Assembly (NCBI GenBank): GCA_001801405.1
Contig: MGXQ01000078.1
Location: 1-32,376 of the forward strand
Reading direction: 5' to 3'
DNA length: 32,376 nucleotides
From: Gammaproteobacteria bacterium RIFCSPHIGHO2_02_FULL_42_13
GTDB taxonomy: Bacteria > Pseudomonadota > Gammaproteobacteria > UBA12402
Under the pieces are notes generated by a model. It had not been told where the DNA came from, did not search any database, and saw only the letters and a list, made by a program, of their open reading frames with translations. Positions 7,722-14,482 of the stretch are shown piece by piece. The stretch's first letter is position 1. Each line of letters starts with the position of its first letter. The position numbers and the translations under genes are program-made.

Positions 7722-7905
7722 AAGCCCTGATATTTCACACAATTGCTACTGCGAACGCGAATAAAGCTATAACTACTGCGTTCTCGACAAAAAATGACCG
7801 GTTACATATCGCACCGGATATGCGCCCGGTCATTTTTTGCCTCGGGCCTTGTATTTATAGCTTTATTCTCGTTCTCGCTACGCAATCGCGTGAAATATCC
7901 GGGCT
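7721..7905. repeat. Nested 185-bp palindromic element
   Basis: Outer arms containing AATAAAGCTATA (7719-7772 against 7857-7905) enclose an inner inverted pair CAAAAAATGACCGG / CCGGTCATTTTTTG (7788-7801 and 7826-7839), which in turn encloses ATATC-gcaccg-GATAT. The right end shares an exact 27-base stretch with 17502-17528, so this is a dispersed repeat family. No gene is seen between 7569 and 8010: only the promoter, these repeats and a weak hairpin at 7956-7975. Confidence 0.8.
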
Positions 7906-8010
7906 AGATGGATTATTTTTTTGTAAGCAATTAACCTGTACATGATTAAAGGATACCCCATGGGTTTCCTCGGGGATTTTTATTTTATGTGATTGTGTAA
8001 AATAGGTGGA

Positions 8011-8373
8011 TCAACCTAATGGCGAGGGAGAGGGCGGAATAAATTTGGCTTCAGCGGCCTTTTTTTGCTGTAAAATTTGTCTTAATTGATAAGCAAGCTC
8101 GGGGTCCAACTGTTCTATTCTGCTTAATAATGCATCGCTCGTATCCTGATTACGCAACGCTTCAGGCGTCACATTGATGTCTGCCATCCCTTCTTGATCC
8201 ATCAGTTTTGGATGTGCTAAAAGTTCGGATACTGCATTTTCTGATAACTCACCGGCTTGTTGCTCTGTTTTATCGGGTCGACGCTGACCCTTTTCACCAT
8301 AATCATGTTTAACATGATCGTCAGTAATATTTATCTCAACTTCGCGCTGTGGTGGTTTATATTCGTCTGTCAT
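8011..8373 (-). CDS. Hypothetical hydrophilic protein, 120 residues
   Basis: I do not recognise this protein. It is highly charged, with no signal peptide or membrane segment. The first 45 residues are rich in Asp, Glu, Lys and Gln and look disordered; residues 45-110 look helical, with Leu/Ile spacing (SENAVSELLAHPKL, LLSRIEQLDPELAYQLRQIL), and the end is proline-rich (FIPPSPSPLG). The N-terminus mentions no known motif. A TATACT -10-like box lies just before the ATG, and the ribosome site is weak. Upstream is a strong terminator, so it is transcribed separately from smc-zipA. Its place next to an effector-like gene makes a host-directed role possible, but nothing in the sequence proves it. 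Confidence 0.6.
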   Translation of the reverse strand: MTDEYKPPQREVEINITDDHVKHDYGEKGQRRPDKTEQQAGELSENAVSELLAHPKLMDQEGMADINVTPEALRNQDTSDALLSRIEQLDPELAYQLRQILQQKKAAEAKFIPPSPSPLG

Positions 8374-8411
8374 AGCCCAAGTATATACTAAAAACGCGAG
8401 TTAAAAAAATC

Positions 8412-8446
8412 AAAAAAAAACCGAGCCTTTAGAGCTCGGTTTTTTA
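8412..8446. terminator. Strong bidirectional intrinsic terminator
   Basis: CCGAGC (8421-8426) and GCTCGG (8434-8439) form a 6-bp GC stem around a 7-base loop. It is flanked by a run of nine A on the left and six T on the right, so a U-tract follows the hairpin on both strands. On the minus strand it would end transcripts arriving from zipA or from the candidate small RNA. Confidence 0.88.
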
Positions 8447-8531
8447 GGAAAAGAGTGTTTGGTTTATGCTACACTTCTTTTTATTTTTTCTTCTTATTAT
8501 TCGGCCCGTTATTATTATTATTTTTTCGGGC
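8412..8531 (-). ncRNA. Candidate ~120-nt small RNA
   Basis: A minus-strand transcript starting about 7 bases after the -10 at 8543-8538 would begin at 8531 with GCCCG, pair with CGGGC at 8508-8504 to make a 5-prime stem-loop with an A/U-rich 18-base loop, run through an unstructured purine-rich middle, and end in the strong terminator at 8446-8412. The region has no reading frame with a usable start. The combination of promoter, 5-prime hairpin, linker and U-tailed terminator is the classic layout of a trans-acting small RNA. No known family is recognised, and expression is inferred. Confidence 0.5.
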
Positions 8532-8537
8532 ACTGTT

Positions 8538-8570
8538 AATATAGCAACCGAACCTTAAGGAAATCTTAAG
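8538..8570 (-). promoter_or_regulatory. PmrA-like box and -10 element
   Basis: CTTAAG-gaaat-CTTAAG at 8554-8570 fits the PmrA pattern YTTAAK-N5-YTTAAK exactly. Ten bases downstream on the minus strand is TATATT (8543-8538), one base off the -10 consensus. This half-site to -10 spacing suits activation by an OmpR-type regulator. In Legionella and Coxiella PmrA controls Dot/Icm genes and effectors. The hexamers are self-complementary, but only the minus side has a suitable -10. Confidence 0.55.
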
Positions 8571-8644
8571 AGCGCAAAGAAAATTGAGATTTTTTCAGCA
8601 TGTAATGTAAGCAATTGCTTACAAAAATAACCGGTTGATTTTAC

Positions 8645-8860
8645 TAACGCGAGTTCCGGATAAGCTTTGTAAAGACTGAAATTTTTAATATAATGCTTAG
8701 GCTTCTGGCGAAAATGCGCCAGATTTGGCCAGATGAGGCATTTATCGCAAAATAAGCGAAGATGTAGTTATTCTACATTGAGCTTATTTTGCGATGAATA
8801 ACGAAATATGGCCAAAAAATGGCGCATTTGCAGCCAAACGCTTATCCGGAACTCGCGTTA
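8645..8860. mobile_element. MITE-like inverted-repeat element next to the zipA stop
   Basis: A perfect 21-bp terminal inverted repeat (starting TAACGCGAGTTCCGG) lies at 8645-8665 and 8840-8860. Inside, the arms keep pairing imperfectly (TGCGCC, GGCCA, ATCGCAAAATAAGC, CTACATT) down to a centre near 8773, so the whole 216 bp can fold as one stem. The left arm holds an unmatched stretch (8666-8703) with TTGTAA-N16-TATAAT at 8667-8694, a rightward promoter. No transposase is encoded. It sits 3 bp beyond the zipA stop. The remaining DNA at 8571-8644 is AT-rich, with nothing else recognised. Confidence 0.7.
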
Positions 8861-8863
8861 CTA

Positions 8864-9484
8864 CTATATTACGGTTTGCTTTAAGAGCTGCTGGCGAATT
8901 GACTCGCTCAGCTCCTCCGTCCATGGATAATCTTTCGCTAATCGAACTTCCCCGCCCAAATCTTCAGCTAATTGATAAGCCACATCTAACATTAGATCAA
9001 AAATGGTCACTGGCTTCTGATAATCAGCTATTTTTTGATATAAAATCAAGCCGCTACACGAGAAATTTCCTATTTTACTTAAATCAAATTCGCCAGGCTC
9101 ATCGGCTGAAGCGACACTAAATAACTTTTTACCAGTTCGATTTTTACCCTGATAATAATGAAAAATTTGTTGATCTCCATACTGCAAACCCGTCGCCAAA
9201 ATAGCTTGCAACATATCATATCCACCAAACAATCGTTTCGCCGGCGCGATAACATAGATGGTCACAAAATCTTTGACTTTTATCGTTGGATCCTTTTGCA
9301 CACTTTCACGAACCTCAATAATACCCTCTTCATCCGAAATGTTATCGGAGCTGTTATCAGACAACTGATCAGCTTCTTCAAGCAAATCTTGTTTATAAAT
9401 GATAGTGGATTTTTTTCTACGCACTTTTTTCATCACAAAATAAATGGCTGCAATCGCAATGACAAAATACACAAATACTTTCAT
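8864..9484 (-). CDS. zipA: Cell-division protein ZipA
   Basis: ZipA anchors FtsZ rings to the inner membrane. The 206-residue product has one N-terminal membrane helix (residues 2-18, VFVYFVIAIAAIYFVM), a basic stretch KKVRRKK, a short acidic linker and a C-terminal domain from about residue 70. The ZipA C-domain features seen are VKDFVTIYVIAP, GYDMLQAILATGLQYGD, IFHYY and the LILYQKI strand. It is shorter than E. coli ZipA (328) because the Pro/Gln linker is missing, as is common in this part of the gammaproteobacteria. It follows smc by 14 bp on the same strand, the ancestral order. Transcription would pass through the MITE-like element and stop at 8412-8446. Confidence 0.88.
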   Translation of the reverse strand: MKVFVYFVIAIAAIYFVMKKVRRKKSTIIYKQDLLEEADQLSDNSSDNISDEEGIIEVRESVQKDPTIKVKDFVTIYVIAPAKRLFGGYDMLQAILATGLQYGDQQIFHYYQGKNRTGKKLFSVASADEPGEFDLSKIGNFSCSGLILYQKIADYQKPVTIFDLMLDVAYQLAEDLGGEVRLAKDYPWTEELSESIRQQLLKQTVI

Positions 9485-9498
9485 GACCTCTCTCCCTA

Positions 9499-12400
9499 TT
9501 AACTTTCCGCCATGGATACGGCTGCTTCAATATCGACTGAGACAATTCTGGAAACGCCTGGCTCATGCATGGTAACTCCCATTAAATGCTCCGCCATTTC
9601 AATCGCATTCTTATTATGACTGATAAAAATAAACTGTACCTGCTTAGACATTTCTTTCACTAAGTCACAGAAACGTCCCACGTTGACATCATCCAACGGC
9701 GCGTCAACCTCGTCCAACATACAAAATGGCGCGGGGTTTAATTGGAATAATGAAAATACAAGTGCCATTGCTGTTAACGCTTTTTCACCGCCCGATAATA
9801 AATGAATGTTGGAAATTCGTTTGCCGGGTGGTCTCGCCATCAACGCAACACCGGTATCCAATAAATCATCGCCGGTTAATTCTAAGTATGCATTACCACC
9901 ACCAAAGATCTTAGGAAATAGCTCTTGAAACGTTGTATTTACTTTATCAAAGGTTTCTTTGAAGCGTGATCGTGTCTCGCGGTCAATCTTGCGAATCGCA
10001 TCTTGCAACGTGGTCAATGCTTCTTCTAAATCTGCATGTTGCGCATCTAAATAGTTTTTGCGCTCTTCACACTGACCATATTCTTCGATGGCCGCCAAGT
10101 TAATAGCACCCAATCTACCGATGCGAGTGGCGGTTTTTTCCAACCTGTCAGCCCACTCGGCTTCCGTCGCTTCTTCGGGTAACGATTCAATCACCTGCTC
10201 TAAATTAAATGACGATGCACTAAGCTGCTCGTTCAATGTCGTTTGACGAATCTTTAATTCTTGTCCATGCATACGTTTTTCTTCGAGTGCATTGCGCGCA
10301 TCTTCGAGTGCCTGCTCTGTCTCATGACGCTGCTGAATAAATAGTTGAATCTCAGCTTCGATATTATCGACCTTTTGTTTGGCCGCCGTCAATGCTGTTT
10401 CAATCGCCGCGCGCTTTTCCAATGCAACGTCGAGCTCTTGCTCTAATTGTTCGACCGGCGCGTCATCTTCTGTTAAATCCGTCGTCAACTGATCGCGGCG
10501 TTTTTGTAAACCAGATACTTGATGGTGTATGCGCTCAATCGATTGTTTTAATGCATGAACTTGCGTGCTGGCGGTTTCCCAATGCAATTGTAAATCATGC
10601 AATTGATGCTGATCCCGTTCGGCATCGACACGCGCCGTTTGAACGTGATCTCGATTTTCATCTCGCCGTTTTAACAAACCCTCGCGGATCTCGGTATATC
10701 TTTCCATATCCTCAGTCGCTTGTTCCCATGATTGGCGCGCTTCCACCAGCGCGGCAGCCGATGTTTTAATTTGATGATGCTGTTCATTATATTCTTCACT
10801 TAAGCGTTCATGGTGTTGCGATAGGCGATCGATCTGCGCTTGCATCATCTGTAATTTTGCATTTAATCCCGCATAATTCGCTTCCGCTTCAGATAACGCA
10901 TCTTTTAAATCGGCACGCTGTTGCTCTAATTGCGTCAACACTGTCTCATTTGATACTAAAGATTGTGTCGCCTGTTCAATTAATGTTTTTTGCGCAATCA
11001 TCGCATGCTTAATCTCTCGCAGCTCTTGTTCGCGCTCAATCACGCCAGCGGTTTTATATTCCCCTTTTGAAACACGCAACCAATTGGCACCCATCAATAA
11101 CCCTTCTTTGGTAACGACGGACTCATGCGCGGATAAATGAGGTCGCAATGACAAGGCATCTTCGATCGTGTCGGCAACATAAACGGCTTGCAACCAATGC
11201 TGTACTGCTGCATTGGCGCGCACTTTATCGCTCAATCGAGAAGATTGATGCGTCGCGCTTGTTGTTTTTGCGTGCACATCAATGACGGTGACAGTTCCTT
11301 GTTCCAGAGCACCAAATAAATCGTCAGTAATGTCGAGATTGTCAGCGCAAATTGCTTCAAGATAGGGGCCTAATACAATTTCAACTGCCTTTTCCCAGCC
11401 TTTTTCGACTTCCAATTGTTGTGCCAATCGGGGTTTATGGGTTAATTGTTGTTGCTCCAACCAGATAGAAACATTATCATCTTTTTGTCCGAGCGCTAAT
11501 GCTTGTACCGCTTCTAATGAGACTTGCGTTTCACGTTTTTGTTGTAAGTCATGTTTCATGCTATCTAATTGACCGGAAATTTCTTGACGCGTTGCGCGCT
11601 GTTCATCAATTTTAGAAATCAATGCGGTCAGCTTCATTCGTTTTTCATCCGCCACTTGACGTGATTGATCGACGGTTTCAATAAGTTGATCCACATCCGT
11701 TTGAATGGAATCGCTTTGTGATAAATTGGATTTCTCTTGGTCGATTTTTAAAAGTCGCTGATTCGCGTACGTTTGCTGTTGTTCCAAATGCTGAATCCGT
11801 GCTTGTTGCACTTCAGCCATACGCGCAACATCAGACGCTTTTTGATTAAACTCATCCCATTCTGCCTGCCAAGCCTGCATATTCTCTTCCGCTTGATGCA
11901 ATGCTTGCACTGATGCTTCCGCTTTTTGTCGTATCGTTTCTAATTGCGGTTCCAAATCGCTCAACTTTTGATTTAATTCAACTAACTTCGCTTCATCGGT
12001 CGTTAAATTCGTTTGTGATTCTTTCCAGTTTTCTTCGAGCTGCTGTAAATCCATTTCGAGTTGATTGTGGCGATCTTTATGATGTTCGATCGTTTGCTCA
12101 ATACGCGAGATGTTACTCCCCATTTCATAATATTGGCCTTGAATTTCTTGATAATCATCGTTAAATTCAGTCTTTACCGTTTGGGATTTTTCAATTTGTG
12201 TATCGATATGCTGCAAATCTGCGCGACGTGCTTCTAATATGTTTTCACGCTCATGAAGCACGGTTGTAAAACTGCCAATTTCTTCGTCTAAACTTAACCA
12301 ACGCAAGCCCAATTGTTGCGCTTTTTGTAAGCGCTCCTCTTCTTTTAAAATTTTATATCGTTCGGCTGCTTTTGCTTGCCTCTGTAATCGCTCCAACTGT

Positions 12401-13017
12401 GTAGCAAGCTCTTTACATAAATCATCGACACGGCTTAAATTATCGCGCGTATTGCGAATGCGTGTTTCGGTTTCGCGACGACGTTCTTTATATTTTGAAA
12501 TTCCTGCCACTTCTTCCAAATAAATACGCAATTCTTCCGGCTTTGCTTCGATGAAGCGAGAAATCATATCTTGTTCAATAATGGCGTAACTGCGCGAACC
12601 TAATCCCGTCCCTGAAAACACATCGGTAATATCTCGACGTCGACATTTTGTACCGTTTAAATAATAATTGGATTGACCATCCCGTGAGACTTCTCGACGA
12701 ATAGCGATTTGACTGTAGCTCGCATATTGCGCACCACCCAAGGTACTATCCGAATTATCAAAAACCAATTCGATTGAAGCTTGACCAACCGGTTTGCGAT
12801 CGCGCGAACCATTAAAAATGACATCGGTGCTGGATTCCCCACGAAGCTGTTTGGCTGATAATTCACCCATCACCCATCGAACCGCATCGATCACATTCGA
12901 CTTTCCACAACCATTAGGACCCACGACACCAATCAAGTTGCTGGGGAACAAGATGCTCGTCGGATCAACGAATGACTTAAATCCAGACAGTTTTATTTTT
13001 TCTAAACGCGTCGCCAT
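9499..13017 (-). CDS. smc: Chromosome segregation ATPase SMC
   Basis: SMC is a dimeric ATPase that loads on DNA with ScpA/ScpB and organises the chromosome for segregation. The 1172-residue product is full length. It shows the N-terminal head with Walker A GPNGCGKS (33-40), a long coiled coil, a hinge around 500-660 (EKAVEIVLGPYLEAI, then GLLMGANW), a second long coiled coil rich in Gln and Glu, and the C-terminal head with signature LSGGEK (1074-1079) and Walker B in PFCMLDEVDAPLDD (near 1100). CAGAGGTC precedes the ATG. The upstream gap (13018-13242) is AT-rich and probably holds its promoter, but I cannot fix the boxes. Confidence 0.96.
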   Translation of the reverse strand: MATRLEKIKLSGFKSFVDPTSILFPSNLIGVVGPNGCGKSNVIDAVRWVMGELSAKQLRGESSTDVIFNGSRDRKPVGQASIELVFDNSDSTLGGAQYASYSQIAIRREVSRDGQSNYYLNGTKCRRRDITDVFSGTGLGSRSYAIIEQDMISRFIEAKPEELRIYLEEVAGISKYKERRRETETRIRNTRDNLSRVDDLCKELATQLERLQRQAKAAERYKILKEEERLQKAQQLGLRWLSLDEEIGSFTTVLHERENILEARRADLQHIDTQIEKSQTVKTEFNDDYQEIQGQYYEMGSNISRIEQTIEHHKDRHNQLEMDLQQLEENWKESQTNLTTDEAKLVELNQKLSDLEPQLETIRQKAEASVQALHQAEENMQAWQAEWDEFNQKASDVARMAEVQQARIQHLEQQQTYANQRLLKIDQEKSNLSQSDSIQTDVDQLIETVDQSRQVADEKRMKLTALISKIDEQRATRQEISGQLDSMKHDLQQKRETQVSLEAVQALALGQKDDNVSIWLEQQQLTHKPRLAQQLEVEKGWEKAVEIVLGPYLEAICADNLDITDDLFGALEQGTVTVIDVHAKTTSATHQSSRLSDKVRANAAVQHWLQAVYVADTIEDALSLRPHLSAHESVVTKEGLLMGANWLRVSKGEYKTAGVIEREQELREIKHAMIAQKTLIEQATQSLVSNETVLTQLEQQRADLKDALSEAEANYAGLNAKLQMMQAQIDRLSQHHERLSEEYNEQHHQIKTSAAALVEARQSWEQATEDMERYTEIREGLLKRRDENRDHVQTARVDAERDQHQLHDLQLHWETASTQVHALKQSIERIHHQVSGLQKRRDQLTTDLTEDDAPVEQLEQELDVALEKRAAIETALTAAKQKVDNIEAEIQLFIQQRHETEQALEDARNALEEKRMHGQELKIRQTTLNEQLSASSFNLEQVIESLPEEATEAEWADRLEKTATRIGRLGAINLAAIEEYGQCEERKNYLDAQHADLEEALTTLQDAIRKIDRETRSRFKETFDKVNTTFQELFPKIFGGGNAYLELTGDDLLDTGVALMARPPGKRISNIHLLSGGEKALTAMALVFSLFQLNPAPFCMLDEVDAPLDDVNVGRFCDLVKEMSKQVQFIFISHNKNAIEMAEHLMGVTMHEPGVSRIVSVDIEAAVSMAES

Positions 13018-13242
13018 GACCTCTGTTATATCCTTTTAATATCTATAAATATTTAGTGTAACCAAAAACTTGTCGAAGGTCATGTGGTCTGAAGGCAATT
13101 TTTGAATAAATATCAAAACTGATAATTTTTTGAGCATTTCTATAGAAAAAATAAAAAAATCATAACAAAAACGAATAAATAACATCTATTTTATTAGAAA
13201 TATGATATAACATATTGATAATTAATATGATTTTATTTTGAA

Positions 13243-13632
13243 TTACATTCCAACAGCGCTTGAAATCAAGGCCAACATGATATTTAACTGGTATTTCACC
13301 TGATGATGTTGCGTTAATAGCGTTTTATCCCTTGGATTCTCTGCAAGTTGCTCTTCGATTTTTCCCAACTCCATCTGCTTTTGTAAAATCTGTTGGCCAA
13401 ACGTAATTTGATTTTGGATGAGCTGGCCATAATACTGCCCCGCCGTTAAAAAAACATCTTCAGCAAACATGCAGTCGGTATTTTTTAATTCTGCATCACC
13501 CAATGTTCGACAGTTTTCGATTTTGGTTTTCAGTATGTCAGGATGCTTGACCAAATAAATTTCATCCAACTGATGACGACAGCCGGTCAATAAAAACACA
13601 AAACTCAACATAAAAACATATTTTATTTTCAT
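13243..13632 (-). CDS. EexN-like lipoprotein
   Basis: The 129-residue product starts MKIKYVFMLSFVFLLTGC, a lipoprotein signal with lipobox LTGC and the mature Cys at residue 18. The next stretch, IYLVKHPDILKTKIENCR, then DAELKNTDC and FAEDVF, follows the pattern of EexN-family entry-exclusion lipoproteins (a YLxxHP start and two spaced cysteines). EexN proteins of conjugative plasmids block the entry of further DNA by binding the mating machine. Here there is a longer helical tail of about 80 residues with Gln-rich heptads. The frame is open to 13821, but the ATG at 13632 gives the signal peptide and lies 10 bp after the gene before it. The family call is by motif memory; the function here is unknown. 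Confidence 0.65.
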   Translation of the reverse strand: MKIKYVFMLSFVFLLTGCRHQLDEIYLVKHPDILKTKIENCRTLGDAELKNTDCMFAEDVFLTAGQYYGQLIQNQITFGQQILQKQMELGKIEEQLAENPRDKTLLTQHHQVKYQLNIMLALISSAVGM

Positions 13633-13642
13633 AAAACCACGC

Positions 13643-13888
13643 TTAAAAATAATGTTGCCCCGTCGCAGAATACGCGAATGGTAATATAAACATGACCAAT
13701 GCCAATATGACATAAACCAAACAAGACACCAGCGTTCCCTCATGCGGATTATGATGATGATGTTTACGTTTTTGATAGGCACTGACGAGCAACATAATGC
13801 CAATAATATAGGCAGCTGCACTCAACAATCCATTTAAGCCCGCCAAAGGGCCGGAAAGAAAATGATTAGAAATATCTGTTAGATCCAT
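13643..13888 (-). CDS. IcmC/IcmD (DotE/DotP)-like small membrane protein
   Basis: The 81-residue product has two membrane helices (about 20-40 and 52-70) joined by a loop KRKHHHHNPHEGT, and ends FILPFAYSATGQHYF. This is the IcmC/IcmD layout of the Dot/Icm type IV secretion system: a Tyr-Ile/Gly helix, a K-x-K-x-H...NP loop, a second helix ending in LP, and a Thr-Gly shortly after. It lacks the long signal-like N-terminus of IcmD. The ATG at 13888 has a strong ribosome site (GGGAGGGTG) and is preferred over the upstream ATG at 13930. It lies between the pseudopilin and lipoprotein genes in one run. Whether it works with a Dot/Icm machine elsewhere cannot be seen here. Confidence 0.6.
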   Translation of the reverse strand: MDLTDISNHFLSGPLAGLNGLLSAAAYIIGIMLLVSAYQKRKHHHHNPHEGTLVSCLVYVILALVMFILPFAYSATGQHYF

Positions 13889-13920
13889 GTGTTCACCCTC
13901 CCATGTAAAGATAACATCGC

Positions 13921-14460
13921 TTAAAAACAATGCAAGGGTTTTCCTTCGCTATCTTCATCGATTCCATCATGATCTTTATCCTGAGACAGCCGAACTCGGC
14001 CGCTTTGAATCACAAAAAGAGCCTTTGCAAAATGAGGATCCTGATTAGCTGGGCAATAATAAAAAGTGCCATTTTGGTGGTTTGTGAAGCCTTGAGCCGT
14101 CATTTGCAGGTACGGAGACTGTGGATAACCATGCCAGGACAACGTACCTGATCTGGGTGAAAAGACCTTTAAAATTCGCTCGGGGCGCTCTGGATTGCCT
14201 GTAATCACCATATATCCCTGGTTCCAGATCATATCACAATCATAGCCATCCCGACTGGGACAGATCGTTACTATCGCACGATAGCGAATCGCTGAGCTGC
14301 GCGCCAAGAATAATGCATGATACAATTGATAAATCACCGCATCACGTCGACCTTGCATGATCCAGCTCTGACACGCTGGAATCGCAACAGCACTCAAAAT
14401 ACTGACTATCGCCAAAACGATAATCAATTCATACAGTGTAAAAGCGGTTTTTTTAAGCAT
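13921..14460 (-). CDS. FimT/GspH-family pseudopilin
   Basis: The 179-residue protein has a class III prepilin N-terminus: KKTAFTLYELIIVLAIV, with Phe at +1, Glu at +5 and a long hydrophobic helix. The residue before the cut is Ala rather than the usual Gly. The FimT/GspH globular part follows, with SSAIRYRAIVTICPSRDG, a Cys pair, WNQGYMV and a C-terminal GRVRLSQDKDHDGIDEDS. Such minor pilins prime type IV pilus or type II secretion pseudopilus assembly after PilD cleavage. In Pseudomonas the fimT cluster is near bamD and rluD, so its place near bamD here may be ancestral. It starts 22 bp from divergent nadE and leads the trio with the IcmD-like and EexN-like genes. Confidence 0.85.
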   Translation of the reverse strand: MLKKTAFTLYELIIVLAIVSILSAVAIPACQSWIMQGRRDAVIYQLYHALFLARSSAIRYRAIVTICPSRDGYDCDMIWNQGYMVITGNPERPERILKVFSPRSGTLSWHGYPQSPYLQMTAQGFTNHQNGTFYYCPANQDPHFAKALFVIQSGRVRLSQDKDHDGIDEDSEGKPLHCF

Positions 14461-14482
14461 ACATTGGTGTTAATATATTCTC

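Noticed and set aside
7956..7975. Hairpin CCCC...GGGG followed by T-rich DNA on the plus strand
   Set aside because: The stem has a 2x2 internal mismatch, and there is no plus-strand gene upstream for it to terminate. On the minus strand no T-run follows.
8494..8605. Minus-strand frame ending in an Asn/Lys-rich tail (KNNNNNGPNNKKKK)
   Set aside because: It looks like a small-protein C-terminus but has no ATG, GTG or TTG start with a ribosome site before an upstream stop. A nearby ATG frame ends after 11 codons. A small RNA fits better.
8794..9120. Plus-strand 108-codon frame starting inside the MITE-like element
   Set aside because: It is antisense to zipA, has no protein-like composition or ribosome site, and starts within the inverted repeat. 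An antisense RNA is more plausible than a protein.
12657..12866. Minus-strand 69-codon frame and other small frames inside smc and ligA
   Set aside because: They lie within long, well-conserved genes in other frames and show no ribosome site or family features.
13633..13821. N-terminal 63-codon extension of the EexN-like lipoprotein
   Set aside because: It overlaps the IcmD-like gene in another frame and would bury the clear lipoprotein signal peptide inside the protein.
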